In this document: piece by piece, positions 17,448 to 26,959 of the stretch
How positions within the stretch are numbered: position 1 is the stretch's first letter
Layout: every line of letters begins with the position of its first letter
Assembly (NCBI GenBank): GCA_947588945.1
Contig: CANPZY010000008.1
Coordinates: forward strand, 1 to 52,504
Length of the DNA: 52,504 bases
Origin: an uncultured Clostridia bacterium
Lineage (GTDB): Bacteria; Bacillota; Clostridia; TANB77; CAG-508
Reading direction: 5' to 3'
Notes under the pieces: generated by a model
Databases searched by the model: none
Seen by the model: the letters and a program-made list of their open reading frames with translations, nothing else
Told to the model about the DNA's origin: nothing
Made by a program: the position numbers and the translations under genes

Positions 17448-18640
17448 CTAGTTCTTATTCTCAACCAATTTAAATGTCAATTCATTGTTAACTCCTACTT
17501 GTTTTTCTAAACTGTATCCACTAGATGTCAAATCAATAGAAACCATGGGACGAAGGCCGCAATTACTGGCAATAGTCTTGCTACCGATTAGACTTATATA
17601 AGCTGTAACAAAGTACATTGCAAGCACTCTTAGTAGTGCGCACATATTGTAGCCCGAAACCACAATATAATCTCTCTAATTCAACACCTCGACCCGCTAG
17701 CCAGTACCAAATCGTAAAAGGCTCTCCCGTTTCTGGATCAATAAATAATAAGTCATAATACGTCTCATTTATAAACTCATCCTTTTTATAAGCATGGTCA
17801 TAGTATGATTGTCTAAAAGTTGTATTAGCATCTCCTTTACCTTCACCAGTCATTGTGCCTTCTTCATATTCTCTTTCCCACATTTCACATTCTTTATCAC
17901 TTCCTGTTTCTGTTTTCCCATCGTATCCATATGTCCATTGTGAATCATATTTTTCCCACATTGAAGGATATTTATTATTATTATCATATGTTTTGCTACT
18001 TCCAAAATATATTGTTTCTGCCGATGTTGACGATATTTTTTGAGTTTTTTCATAATTCTTATAATCATATGTGCTTACTTTTTGTATATCAGTTCTTCTT
18101 AAGTTTGCTACTGTTATTCCGGTTTTTATCGCTTCCATAACATTCTCTACATATTTCATTTACTGCCCATACTCCATTATTATATCCTTGAGCAGTTCCT
18201 AATACTAATCTATCATTTGTTGGTTTACTTGATATTAATCTTATTTTTTTTGTTTTTATATCATAATCCCAAATTCTCCATTTCATTTCCTCTGTAGTAA
18301 AGTTTTGAGCTTGTTTATTTCCTGATGTTGTGGTTCCTATTGTATATGGATGTTCTGTTGTTACAGTTTTAGGATTATATCCCGTTACATATGCCCCTAC
18401 ATAATCATTATAGTCTATCGATATTTTTCCCAACTCTTTTGTTATTTCTTCAATTGCATCTCGTTCTTGTCTTTCTGAGTTTTGATACTCGTTTGTTACC
18501 TTCTTTGCCATTTTAAACAATCCATTTTCATTTAACGCCGTATTTAGTGTTACTCCTGATAATATTAAAAGTATTATTATAGTTATTACTAATGCTACTA
18601 ATGTAATTCCTTTTTCTTTATAGTTTATTATTTTTTTCAT
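17448..18640 (-). pseudogene. Type IV pilin-like surface protein gene broken by two frameshifts
   Basis: Three consecutive frames make one protein. 18640 to about 18125 encodes a prepilin-type N-terminus (short basic leader, KGITLVALV, then a hydrophobic helix) and an extracellular domain with GYNNGVWAVNEICRECYG. The second frame (about 18125-17680) continues with TGITVANLRRTDIQK and reaches YWLAGRGVE. The third (about 17675-17448) ends with GLRPMVSIDLTS, the usual close of this clostridial family. The first shift lies at a T5 run (18123-18127), the second at a TCTCTC repeat (17671-17676); each looks like simple slippage. The start is the ATG at 18640, with AGGAG 9-10 bases upstream, rather than the ATG at 18667. 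It stands alone between terminators. It could be a true pseudogene, a phase-variable gene or a site of sequencing error. Confidence 0.75.
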
Positions 18641-18677
18641 TCTCTTTTTTCTCCTCGTTTTTATCATCTTGATTTTT

Positions 18678-18864
18678 ATTAAGTAGAAAACTTAATAAAA
18701 AAACTATAAATCTTATAACTCAAATACTTCAATGAGTTTACCAGATTTATAGTTTTTTATTTGTTATTAATTTGTAATAATTTATTTTTTAAAAAATCTT
18801 GTTTAAATATTGTATTTATGATACATTTTATTTATTAATATTTTTATTAAGTTTTCTACTTAAT
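18678..18864. repeat. Twenty-four-base perfect inverted repeat bracketing a terminator
   Basis: 18678-18701 is the exact reverse complement of 18841-18864. Each arm is itself nearly palindromic (the 18674-18700 arm forms an 11-bp stem with loop AGAAA). The outer arm overlaps the stop codon of the RNA methyltransferase gene, and the inner arm lies just upstream of the pilin-like gene. The 139 bases between hold the terminator at 18698-18758. Confidence 0.7.
18698..18758 (-). terminator. Long hairpin terminator after the RNA methyltransferase gene
   Basis: A perfect 15-bp stem (18698-18712 with 18744-18758) has an inner AACTCA/TGAGTT stem in its loop. A/T runs at both ends make it potentially bidirectional. 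It lies about 100 bases after the methyltransferase stop and separates it from the pilin-like gene. Confidence 0.7.
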
Positions 18865-19611
18865 TAATTTTTGTCTAACATATTCGTAAACCATTATTCC
18901 TGTTGCAACAGAAGCATTTAGGCTTTCAGTCTTTCCAAGCATCGGAATCTTTACTTTTTTATCTGAAATATCCATAATTTCTTTAGATACTCCATTTGCT
19001 TCATTTCCAATTACTACTATCTTTTTTAAATAATTAACATCATAAATACTATTGTCAGTTTTTAGTGATGTTACAACTACTTCAAATCCATTATTCTTTA
19101 AATCTTCTAAAGTTTCCACCAGATTATTAACTTCTATCACATTTATTCTATAAATTGCTCCCATAGTTGACCTTATTACTTTAGGGCTAAAACAATCTAC
19201 TGTATCTTTAGAAACTATAACTTGATTTATTCCAGCAGAATCAAGAGTTCTTAAAATCGTTCCCATATTTCCCGGATCTTGTATTCCATCTAAAGCTACA
19301 ATATAGTCAGTTTTTTCATCTATATCTTTTTTTTCATTCTTATTAATTACTGCTAAAATCCCTTGTGGCGCTACAACATCTGTAAGGTCTTTAAATACTT
19401 TTTCAGTAACATCTATAACTTTATAATCTGACAAATCTATATTTATATCAGTTCCTTCTTTAATTACTATAAGTTCAATATTTTGTTTTTCATTTATTGC
19501 TTCCTCAACCATTTTTATGCCTTCTACAATAAATTTATTTTTTCTATATTTCTTCTCTTTTAATTTTCGGATTTCTTTTATAGTTTCATTATCCTTACTA
19601 GATATTATCAT
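18856..19611 (-). CDS. TrmH/SpoU family RNA 2'-O-methyltransferase
   Basis: A SPOUT-class enzyme that methylates a ribose in rRNA or tRNA using SAM. The N-terminal substrate-binding domain (about residues 1-95) is followed by the knot domain with the three family motifs: DPGNMGTILRTLDSAG, VVIGNEANGVS and IPMLGKTESLNASVATGIM. Overall it is most like the YsgA/RlmB group, but the target nucleotide cannot be assigned. The frame is open to 19641, but the ATG at 19611 (MIISSKDN) has AAAGGA about 9 bases upstream and gives a normal length near 251. It follows mfd and is probably co-transcribed with it. Confidence 0.88.
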   Translation of the reverse strand: MIISSKDNETIKEIRKLKEKKYRKNKFIVEGIKMVEEAINEKQNIELIVIKEGTDINIDLSDYKVIDVTEKVFKDLTDVVAPQGILAVINKNEKKDIDEKTDYIVALDGIQDPGNMGTILRTLDSAGINQVIVSKDTVDCFSPKVIRSTMGAIYRINVIEVNNLVETLEDLKNNGFEVVVTSLKTDNSIYDVNYLKKIVVIGNEANGVSKEIMDISDKKVKIPMLGKTESLNASVATGIMVYEYVRQKLIK

Positions 19612-19667
19612 TTCATAGTTCCTTTCTACTTTTATTTGCATTAATTATGTTTTAAAGATATCAAGAT

Positions 19668-22600
19668 TTATACTAACGTATTAATAAATTCCTTTACTTC
19701 TTCTATCTCATTATTATTAATTTTTAAGGTAATATAAGGTTTACCTATAGCGGAAAAATGTATATCACTTTTGTATTTTTGTATTAGTTTGTCTACGTTT
19801 TCAGTGTTAAATTCAGAAAAAGTAAATACTATCCCCATTGGTCTTGCTTGAATTTTTATAATATTTTTTTCTTTAGCCATATTTTTAATTTTTGTTACAT
19901 CAATTAAATTATTAACTTCAATAGGCATTTTTCCATATCTATCAACGATTTCATCAACTATGTTTTTTAAATCTTGCTCAGTCTTGCAATTTGCTATATC
20001 CTGATAAATCTCTATTTTTTGGCTTGCATCTTCTATATAATCTTCTGGTATATAAGCAGATATTTTTAATTCTATTGTAACATCAATTTTCTCTTCTACT
20101 TTTTCACCTTTTTCTTCTTTTATAACCTCATTTAATAGCCTTGTATACATATCGTATCCAACTTGCTCCATGTGGCCACTTTGAAATTCTCCTAAAAGAC
20201 TTCCTGCGCCTCTTATTTGAAGATCTCTAGTTGCTATTTTAAAGCCAGATCCGAATTCAGTAAATTCTTTTATAGCTTTCAAACGTTGACTTGCATCTTC
20301 ACTTATCATTTTATCTTTTCTATATGTTATATAGCTATAAGCCTGTCTATTGCTTCTTCCAACTCTTCCCCTAATTTGATATAGTTGTGCTAAGCCAAAT
20401 CTATCAGCATTTTCAACTATTATGGTATTAGCATTAGGAATATCAATTCCAGATTCTAAAATTGTTGTGCACACAAGTACATTTATTTTCTTATCAATGA
20501 AATCCTGCATTATTTCTTCTATCTGACTTCCAGACATTTTTCCATGAGCAAAACCAACTTTTGCCTCTGGAACTAATTCAGAAATTTCCATTGCTTTTGC
20601 AGAAATATTTGTTACATTATTATAGATATAAAATACTTGACCGTCTCTTTCAAGTTCTTTAGTTATAGCTTCTCTTATAACTTCTTTATCATATTCTAAC
20701 ACATAAGTTTGAATTGGCTTTCTACTTTGAGGAGGTTCATATATAACTGACATATCCCTTATTCCAACAATGGACATTTGCAATGTTCTAGGAATTGGCG
20801 TAGCTGTCATAGTTAATACATCAACAGTTTGTTTGTAAGTTTTTATTTTTTCTTTTGCTTTTACACCGAATCTATGCTCTTCATCTATTATTAAAAGTCC
20901 TAGATTATTAAAATCTACATCTTTACTAAGCATTCTATGTGTTCCTATTACAATGTCTACTTTTCCTATTTTTAGTTTTTGAACAATTTCCTTTTGTTGT
21001 TTTGCAGTTCTAAATCTATTTAAAAGTTCAACTGTAATTGGATACTCTTTCATTCTTCTTTTAAATTCTTGATATTGCTGGTTGGCGAGTATTGTTGTTG
21101 GCGCTAAGTATGCAACTTGTTTGCCATCCATTACAGCCTTAAATGCTGCACGTATAGCAACTTCTGTTTTTCCATAGCCAACATCTCCGCAAAGAAGTCT
21201 ATCCATAGGTCTAGGATTTTCCATATCTGATTTTACTTCTTGTATGCATCTTAATTGGTCATTGGTTTCTTGATAAGGAAAACTGTCTTCAAATTGCTTT
21301 TGCCAAGGCGTGTCTTTAGAAAAAGCAAATCCTTTTGAGTGTTCCCTTCTTGCATATAATTGTATCAACTCTTTTGCAATAGTTCTTAAATTTCCCTTTA
21401 CTCTTGCCTTTGTTTCTTTCCATTCTTTTGAGCCAAGTTTGCTTAGTTTTACTCCATCTTGACTGCCAATATATTTACGAACATTATCTAAATTTTCCGT
21501 TGGTACATATAAAGTATCTCCATCTCTATAATTAAGAATTATATAATCTTTAGTCGATTCATCTGCTTTAATTGTTTTTACTCCGCCAAAAACAGCTATA
21601 CCATGATTCCTATGAACTACTAAATCTCCAACTTTTAAATCAGCAAAAACAATTTTTTCTCCAGATTTAAAAGTATTACTTACATTTTGAGTTTTCTTTT
21701 TTGAAACATTTAAAAATTCATCGCTACTAATTACTTCAAGACCATTTTCTTTACTCTCAAATCCACTAGAAAGAGAACCTAATGCTACAACAATCTGACT
21801 AGGTTTTAAAATTATATTATCTAAATCATCTACCTTTATTACATTTCCTTTTGTAATATTTTCTACTAATTTAGAAATCTTACTTCTGTTTTCTTTATCT
21901 CCAGCTAAAATAATTAATTTCTTTTTGTTTTGAATTCCTTCTTTAATTCCTATTTCAAAATTTTTAATATCACCTTTAAAAAGATTAACTTCTCTAAATT
22001 CAAAATGAATTCCTTTTTCATCTGTTTCTTTTAAATTAATTACATTCTTTTCTTCAAATTCAAATTGAATTATATTTTCTAATGCTTCTGGAGCTTTTTT
22101 ATGTCTTAATCTTAATTCTTTAATTAAATTTTTGTTATCTTCTTTTATACCTTTTATTCTTTGATTTACCTTTTCAGGTTCATCAACAAATATTTCAAAA
22201 CCATTTGCATAACCTAAAAGATTGTTTTGTTTTTCATAAAAAGAATTAAAGTATTTTTCTATTTTACTCTCAAAATTACCCTCTTTAATTTGCTCTAAAT
22301 CTGTAACAATTTCTTCATCTAATGTTAATTTTTCTCCTTTTATATTATTACAAATTTTATCAAGAGAAGTTACTAATATACTTTCTTTTGCAGGTGAAAT
22401 TTCCACATTTTTTTCAGATTCTGTGGAACGTTGAGAAGTTAAATTAAATTTTCTAATGTTATCAACTTCATCACCCCAAAGTTCAATTCTTATTCCATCT
22501 GTTTCATTTAAAGCAACATCAATAATATCTCCTCTAATACTGAACTCCGCTCTATTTTCTACTAACGATTTTCTCTCATATCCAAGATTCACAAGATTTT

Positions 22601-23048
22601 CTTTTATTTTATCTAAATTAATTTCATCTCCAACCGAAATTTTTAATACATTGTCATATAAACTTTTTTTGTCTATCATTTTTTGCATTACTGCCTCAAT
22701 TGTTGTAACTACAATTAATGATTTTTCTGTGTTCATCTTGTTCAAGACATCAATTCTTTTATATGCAATATCATTACTTTCTACATCATAATCATAAACA
22801 GCAATCTCTTTTTTAGGCATAAAAACAACATTAGAAGTAAAATATGATAAATCTCTAATTAATCTTTGTGCTTGAATTTCATTATATGTTATAATTAAAA
22901 CCTTTTTATTTTTTTCTTTTTGAAATAAAGAAATTAATGCACTTTTAGATACGCAAACTAAACCCGATAAATTTATCGGGTACCTATTCTCTTTTATAAA
23001 TGATTGATACGCTTTAGTTTCAGCTAAATCTCTTAATATGTAATTCAT
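19668..23048 (-). CDS. mfd: Mfd, transcription-repair coupling factor
   Basis: Mfd removes RNA polymerase stalled at DNA damage and recruits UvrA. The 1126 residues show, in order, a UvrB-like N-terminal region (about 1-330), an RNA-polymerase-interacting CarD-like domain starting LKVGDLVVHRNHGIAVF (about 475), and the SF2 translocase with GDVGYGKTEVA (Walker A), DEEHRFGV (Walker B) and TATPIPRTL. The C-terminal helicase domain with QIRGRVGR and the TRCF domain complete it. Length is typical. It starts one base after the stop of the small TSCPD gene, so the two are coupled. Confidence 0.98.
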   Translation of the reverse strand: MNYILRDLAETKAYQSFIKENRYPINLSGLVCVSKSALISLFQKEKNKKVLIITYNEIQAQRLIRDLSYFTSNVVFMPKKEIAVYDYDVESNDIAYKRIDVLNKMNTEKSLIVVTTIEAVMQKMIDKKSLYDNVLKISVGDEINLDKIKENLVNLGYERKSLVENRAEFSIRGDIIDVALNETDGIRIELWGDEVDNIRKFNLTSQRSTESEKNVEISPAKESILVTSLDKICNNIKGEKLTLDEEIVTDLEQIKEGNFESKIEKYFNSFYEKQNNLLGYANGFEIFVDEPEKVNQRIKGIKEDNKNLIKELRLRHKKAPEALENIIQFEFEEKNVINLKETDEKGIHFEFREVNLFKGDIKNFEIGIKEGIQNKKKLIILAGDKENRSKISKLVENITKGNVIKVDDLDNIILKPSQIVVALGSLSSGFESKENGLEVISSDEFLNVSKKKTQNVSNTFKSGEKIVFADLKVGDLVVHRNHGIAVFGGVKTIKADESTKDYIILNYRDGDTLYVPTENLDNVRKYIGSQDGVKLSKLGSKEWKETKARVKGNLRTIAKELIQLYARREHSKGFAFSKDTPWQKQFEDSFPYQETNDQLRCIQEVKSDMENPRPMDRLLCGDVGYGKTEVAIRAAFKAVMDGKQVAYLAPTTILANQQYQEFKRRMKEYPITVELLNRFRTAKQQKEIVQKLKIGKVDIVIGTHRMLSKDVDFNNLGLLIIDEEHRFGVKAKEKIKTYKQTVDVLTMTATPIPRTLQMSIVGIRDMSVIYEPPQSRKPIQTYVLEYDKEVIREAITKELERDGQVFYIYNNVTNISAKAMEISELVPEAKVGFAHGKMSGSQIEEIMQDFIDKKINVLVCTTILESGIDIPNANTIIVENADRFGLAQLYQIRGRVGRSNRQAYSYITYRKDKMISEDASQRLKAIKEFTEFGSGFKIATRDLQIRGAGSLLGEFQSGHMEQVGYDMYTRLLNEVIKEEKGEKVEEKIDVTIELKISAYIPEDYIEDASQKIEIYQDIANCKTEQDLKNIVDEIVDRYGKMPIEVNNLIDVTKIKNMAKEKNIIKIQARPMGIVFTFSEFNTENVDKLIQKYKSDIHFSAIGKPYITLKINNNEIEEVKEFINTLV

Positions 23049-23049
23049 A

Positions 23050-23304
23050 TCATTTCCTTATATTTTTATAGTTTTCTAATGCTTTTGAAATCTGATCAGG
23101 ACATGATGTTAATTTAAACCCACATTTAATTCCTTTTAATCTTTCTATAACTTCATCAATAGGAAGACCTTTTACAAGTTGTGCAATTCCTTGCAAATTT
23201 CCCGAACAGCCTCCAATAACTTTTAGATCCATTACTTTTCCATCTTCAATATTAAAAATTAGTTCTTGTGAACATACACCCTCTGGGCGATATCTATATT
23301 CCAT
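23050..23304 (-). CDS. Small TSCPD domain protein (TIGR03905-like)
   Basis: An 84-residue protein with three conserved cysteine spots: GVCSQE, GGCSGNLQGI and the TSCPD box that names the domain. TSCPD domains occur alone and at the C-terminus of vitamin B12-dependent ribonucleotide reductases; the free-standing form has no known function. A strong Shine-Dalgarno (AGGGGG) precedes the ATG and a consensus-like promoter lies at 23341-23369. It is the first gene of the mfd operon. Confidence 0.85.
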   Translation of the reverse strand: MEYRYRPEGVCSQELIFNIEDGKVMDLKVIGGCSGNLQGIAQLVKGLPIDEVIERLKGIKCGFKLTSCPDQISKALENYKNIRK

Positions 23305-23340
23305 ATCGATTCCCCCTTCTTTTAATATTTTTATGCTCTA

Positions 23341-23369
23341 ATTATACAATAATTTGTTAAAAAAATCAA
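23341..23369 (-). promoter_or_regulatory. Predicted sigma-A promoter of the TSCPD-mfd operon
   Basis: On the minus strand TTGATT (23364-23369) and TATAAT (23341-23346) are separated by 17 bases. It lies in the 99-base divergent gap with ylbJ. Confidence 0.75.
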
Positions 23370-23403
23370 TCATAATTATTTTGTACAATCATATTTATTA
23401 ATT

Positions 23404-24429
23404 ATGAAAATTTTTGTTTTTTTAAGAAAAAATCTTTTATCAATTTTATTTGTATTATTTACATTATGCTTAGTGCTTTTTTCAAACTCAAGCTTAAATG
23501 CTGCTCTTTCTGGTCTTAAGCTTTGGGCAAACAATGTAGTTCCATCTTTGTTTCCTTTTTTTGTTGCTGTTGAATTACTTGGAAATACAAATGTTGTTTA
23601 TTACTTAAGTAAATTGTTAGATAAATTAATGAGACCTATTTTTAATGTTCCTGGAGCTAGTGCTTTTGCTTTTATTATGGGAATAATAAGTGGATACCCT
23701 GTTGGAGCAAAGATTGTTTCTAATTTATATGAAAATAAAAATTGTACTAAAGAAGAAGCAGAAAGAATGCTTTGTTTTACTAATAATTCCGGTCCTCTTT
23801 TTGTTTTAGGTACTGTTGGCACTGCTTTTTATGCTAACACTACAATTGGAGCAATCTTACTAATTACTCATATTTTAGCATCAATAACTGTAGGAATTCT
23901 TTTAGGGATTTTTTCTAGAAAAAAATCAAGTATTAATTCTGAAATGTCTAATGCAATTAAAAAAAAGCCTGACATAAGACTTTCAGAACTTGGAGGAATT
24001 CTTGGTAATAGCATATTAAATAGTATTAAAACTATTTTGATGATTGGTGGATTTGTTACTCTTTTTTCAGTAATTATATCTATTTTGCAAAAAAGTCAAA
24101 TTTTAATATTAATTTCAAATATGGTCTCTAAAACATTTGGCTTTAATCAAAATTTAGTTTTAGGCATCTTTACGGGAATAATAGAATTTACTAATGGTTT
24201 AAGCGCTATTTCTGCAATACATTTAAAAAATATTTCTTACAATGTTATTGCATCAGCCTTTCTTTTAGGATTTGGAGGAATTAGTATAACTTTACAAGTT
24301 TTAAGTATAATTTCTAAAAATAAATTATCAATTAAAAAATATTTACTAGGAAAATTCTTGCAAGGATTAATTGCAGCTTTTTATACATTTTTAATACTTC
24401 TAATTCCAATATTTAATTTCAACTTATAA
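23404..24429 (+). CDS. ylbJ: YlbJ, sporulation integral membrane protein
   Basis: A polytopic membrane protein of 341 residues with about eight hydrophobic segments and the nucleoside-recognition/gate-type signature SGYPVGAKI and CFTNNSGPLFVLGTVG. YlbJ is needed for spore cortex formation in Bacillus, which supports a spore-forming host. No Shine-Dalgarno precedes the ATG at 23404. TACAAT at 23384-23389 could be a -10 that would give a very short or leaderless 5' end, but no good -35 accompanies it. Transcription diverges from the TSCPD-mfd operon. Confidence 0.88.
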   Translation: MKIFVFLRKNLLSILFVLFTLCLVLFSNSSLNAALSGLKLWANNVVPSLFPFFVAVELLGNTNVVYYLSKLLDKLMRPIFNVPGASAFAFIMGIISGYPVGAKIVSNLYENKNCTKEEAERMLCFTNNSGPLFVLGTVGTAFYANTTIGAILLITHILASITVGILLGIFSRKKSSINSEMSNAIKKKPDIRLSELGGILGNSILNSIKTILMIGGFVTLFSVIISILQKSQILILISNMVSKTFGFNQNLVLGIFTGIIEFTNGLSAISAIHLKNISYNVIASAFLLGFGGISITLQVLSIISKNKLSIKKYLLGKFLQGLIAAFYTFLILLIPIFNFNL

Positions 24430-24456
24430 AAACATTAATAAAATACTAAAAAATTA

Positions 24457-24485
24457 TTGAAAAAAAAGTAAAAACTTGATATATT
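24457..24485 (+). promoter_or_regulatory. Predicted sigma-A promoter of the WG-repeat gene
   Basis: TTGAAA (24457-24462) and TATATT (24480-24485) are 17 bases apart. The predicted start (about 24492) leaves a leader of about 80 bases that contains the Shine-Dalgarno and hairpin described at 24511-24574. Confidence 0.6.
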
Positions 24486-24510
24486 ATAGTTGACTTTTAA
24501 TAAAAAAAGA

Positions 24511-24574
24511 AAGGAGATTATAGTATATCATTTTTTTAATTTTTCATTTAAAAATATACTAAAATAAAAATATG
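24511..24574 (+). promoter_or_regulatory. Shine-Dalgarno separated from ATG by a hairpin (WG-repeat gene)
   Basis: AAGGAG at 24511-24516 is 55 bases from the ATG and has no nearer start codon. TAGTATAT (24521-24528) pairs perfectly with ATATACTA (24554-24561). Folding removes 41 bases and brings the two signals to about 14 bases apart. The same layout occurs at 35098-35137. Confidence 0.55.
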
Positions 24575-26092
24575 AGTAGAGGAAAAAGATATGACGGTGA
24601 ACCAAAGCTAAATATGAAAAAAGTACTCGCTGTTGGACTAGCATTTGCAGTAATAATAATGATAATAGTCTTAATGGTAAATTATCCAAAATTAAAAAAT
24701 AAAGCTCAAGGGAAAAATGTAGTAAATTCATATATAGCAGTTAATACTAACGATAAATGGGGAGTAATTAACTCAAAAGGAGATATAGTAATAGAACCTA
24801 CTTATGAAGAAATGATACTTATACCTGACTCAAGTAAGGCAATCTTTATTGTTCAAAAAGATGTAAATTTAGAAAATGGAACATACACATCTTATGCAAT
24901 AGATGATAAAGGGAATAAATTATTTAGTGATTATTCTCAAATAGAAGCAATGCAAAATATTGATAAAGATGGAAATGTTTTTTTTGATAATAACGTTTTA
25001 AAAGTACAAAAAGATGGAAAATATGGATTAATAAATTTTAGTGGTAAAGTTCTTGCAGAACCAGAATATTCATCAATTACTCCTTTAGAAAATGTTACAA
25101 AAAGCTATGTTACTGAAAAAGATGGAAAAAAAGGATTAGTTGATAATAGTGGAAGTATTATTATTGAAAATGAATATACTGAAATCAAAAGCCTAACAGA
25201 TAGATATGAAGATGGATACATTGTAAAGAATAATAATGGTTATGGAATTATAAATTATAATAAAAAACAAATTCTAGATTGTAAATATGATGATATAAAA
25301 AACGTAACAAGAAGTGACATGTATGTTGTAATAGAAGGTCAAGATATAGAATTAATTAATGCAGATGGAGAAATAAAATTAAAAAACGCCTTTAAAGAAG
25401 CTGTAAGTATTGATAATGGTAATGTAATCATAAAAGAAAATGATAAATATGGATTAATTTCATCACAAGGCGAGAAATTATTATCTACTGATTATGATGA
25501 ATTAAAATATGCATTTGATGGAAATTACATAGCTAAGAAAAATGGGAAATACGGAATCATAACTATAAATGGAAATACTCAACTCGACTTTCAATATAAT
25601 TTTATTGCATATATGAGTGAGGAAGGATTTATAGAAGCAGAAAAAGAAAACGGAGAATCTGATTTATTAGACACTTTATTTTCTATAAAAACAACTGGTA
25701 TTGTTTCAGAAATAAATACCAAATTAGGATATGTCAAAGTTAGACAAAATGGTGAATACAAATATTATAATTTTAAATTAGAACCAAAAGATGTTAAAGA
25801 TGTTTTAGCAGCAAATACTTTATTCTTATCAAAGAAAAATAATAAATATGGATTTGTAGATAAAAATGGCATTGTTATCGTTGATTATATCTATGATGAT
25901 GCAACAGAACAAAATGATTATGGATATTCAGCAATAAAAATAAATGGGAAATGGGGAGCAATTGATTCAACTGGAAAAGTTGTAGTTGAACCAAAATATG
26001 AATTTGCACAAAACACAGTAATAAGCTTTATAAATAAATGGCATTTAGCTCCAGATTTAAATGCAAATTATTATACTGACATTGATGAATAA
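24572..26092 (+). CDS. WG-repeat protein, membrane-anchored
   Basis: A short basic N-terminus and one membrane helix (about residues 13-33) lead into about eight to nine WG repeats with the pattern (K/N)(W/Y)G-hydrophobic-I/V-N/D-x2-G, then a short polar C-terminus. Examples are DKWGVINSKG, GKYGLINFSG, NKYGFVDKNG and GKWGAIDSTG. WG repeats form beta-propeller-like or rod structures and may bind ligands or the wall, but their function is not established. With this topology the repeats lie outside the cell. The ATG is fixed by the MSRGKRYD start; its ribosome binding site is unusual (see 24511-24574). Confidence 0.8.
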   Translation: MSRGKRYDGEPKLNMKKVLAVGLAFAVIIMIIVLMVNYPKLKNKAQGKNVVNSYIAVNTNDKWGVINSKGDIVIEPTYEEMILIPDSSKAIFIVQKDVNLENGTYTSYAIDDKGNKLFSDYSQIEAMQNIDKDGNVFFDNNVLKVQKDGKYGLINFSGKVLAEPEYSSITPLENVTKSYVTEKDGKKGLVDNSGSIIIENEYTEIKSLTDRYEDGYIVKNNNGYGIINYNKKQILDCKYDDIKNVTRSDMYVVIEGQDIELINADGEIKLKNAFKEAVSIDNGNVIIKENDKYGLISSQGEKLLSTDYDELKYAFDGNYIAKKNGKYGIITINGNTQLDFQYNFIAYMSEEGFIEAEKENGESDLLDTLFSIKTTGIVSEINTKLGYVKVRQNGEYKYYNFKLEPKDVKDVLAANTLFLSKKNNKYGFVDKNGIVIVDYIYDDATEQNDYGYSAIKINGKWGAIDSTGKVVVEPKYEFAQNTVISFINKWHLAPDLNANYYTDIDE

Positions 26093-26095
26093 ATG

Positions 26096-26124
26096 GTTTA
26101 TAGGTATCCTAAAAAACCTAAATA
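26096..26124 (+). promoter_or_regulatory. Motif copy A: TAGGT / ACCTA hairpin shared with the amidase gene leader
   Basis: GTTTATAGGTA (26096-26106) is followed after 9 bases by ACCTAAATA (26116-26124). The same two blocks occur before the CwlD-like gene at 35062-35088 with 7 bases between. TAGGT and ACCTA can pair. It could be an operator, a leader hairpin or an alternative-sigma site. Confidence 0.45.
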
Positions 26125-26148
26125 TATTTTACAAGGAATAATAGTAAA

Positions 26149-26928
26149 ATGGAACAAAAGAAATTAAAGGTTTATCCTTATTTAATTGATGAAAAAAGAA
26201 TGGCTGGATATTATGAAATGTTGCTAGAAGACAAGTACAAAATGAAAATTTTTGACAAGAAAAAAGATAAAGCATTATATGATTACTTTATGCCAACCAT
26301 GAGAGAATACTTATTTTGGTCATATAATTTAGGTTTAAAAGAAGAATTTGAAGAATATGAAAATCTAAAAAATGATTTGAAATCTGCAATTTGTAGCAGA
26401 TATACTTGTAATGTTTTCATAAAAAATGATTCTGAAGTCGTATGTTTTAATACAGGAGTATGTTTTGCTATAACTGACGATAAGAAAGTACTTAATAAAT
26501 TAACCAAATATGAAGATATTCAAAAAATGGAAGAAATAAATCTAAGATCAGAGGATGCTTATGAATTAAAGGATGGAAAAGAAGAACATAAATATTCATA
26601 TATTTTACAATTATATAAATTAGTATATCTAAATAAAATTAATAAAGAATTACAAAATCCTAATTTATTTGATAAAGCTAGAAATGATTTTGTTGAATTT
26701 ACTCAAAAAGTATATACAGTTCAGGAAACAGACAAAGATAAATATAATGAAGAATTAAAAGAAAAATTAAATTTAGAAGAAAAATATATAAAAACAGAAA
26801 ACCAATTTGACTTATTATATAAAAATAATAAATTAAATGAAAATTTGATGACAAAAAGATTTTTGATTATCTTATTTGTAGTTTTTATAATTATAGGAGT
26901 AATTAACCTTGGAAATTGGTTAGGATAA
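26149..26928 (+). CDS. Unrecognised tail-anchored protein
   Basis: I do not recognise this 259-residue protein. Residues 1-230 are charged and predicted soluble and mostly helical, with many Lys/Glu stretches late in the chain (about 160-225). A single hydrophobic helix (about 237-256) ends the protein, so it should be tail-anchored in the membrane with the bulk in the cytoplasm. Two cysteines sit in an AICSRYTCNVF segment (about 84-94). AAGGA lies 12 bases before the ATG. It follows the WG gene by 56 bases and precedes acpS by 31, so it may belong to the run 26149-28767. Confidence 0.6.
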   Translation: MEQKKLKVYPYLIDEKRMAGYYEMLLEDKYKMKIFDKKKDKALYDYFMPTMREYLFWSYNLGLKEEFEEYENLKNDLKSAICSRYTCNVFIKNDSEVVCFNTGVCFAITDDKKVLNKLTKYEDIQKMEEINLRSEDAYELKDGKEEHKYSYILQLYKLVYLNKINKELQNPNLFDKARNDFVEFTQKVYTVQETDKDKYNEELKEKLNLEEKYIKTENQFDLLYKNNKLNENLMTKRFLIILFVVFIIIGVINLGNWLG

Positions 26929-26959
26929 TTTTATAAAAAATTTATAAGGAAATTTTTGA

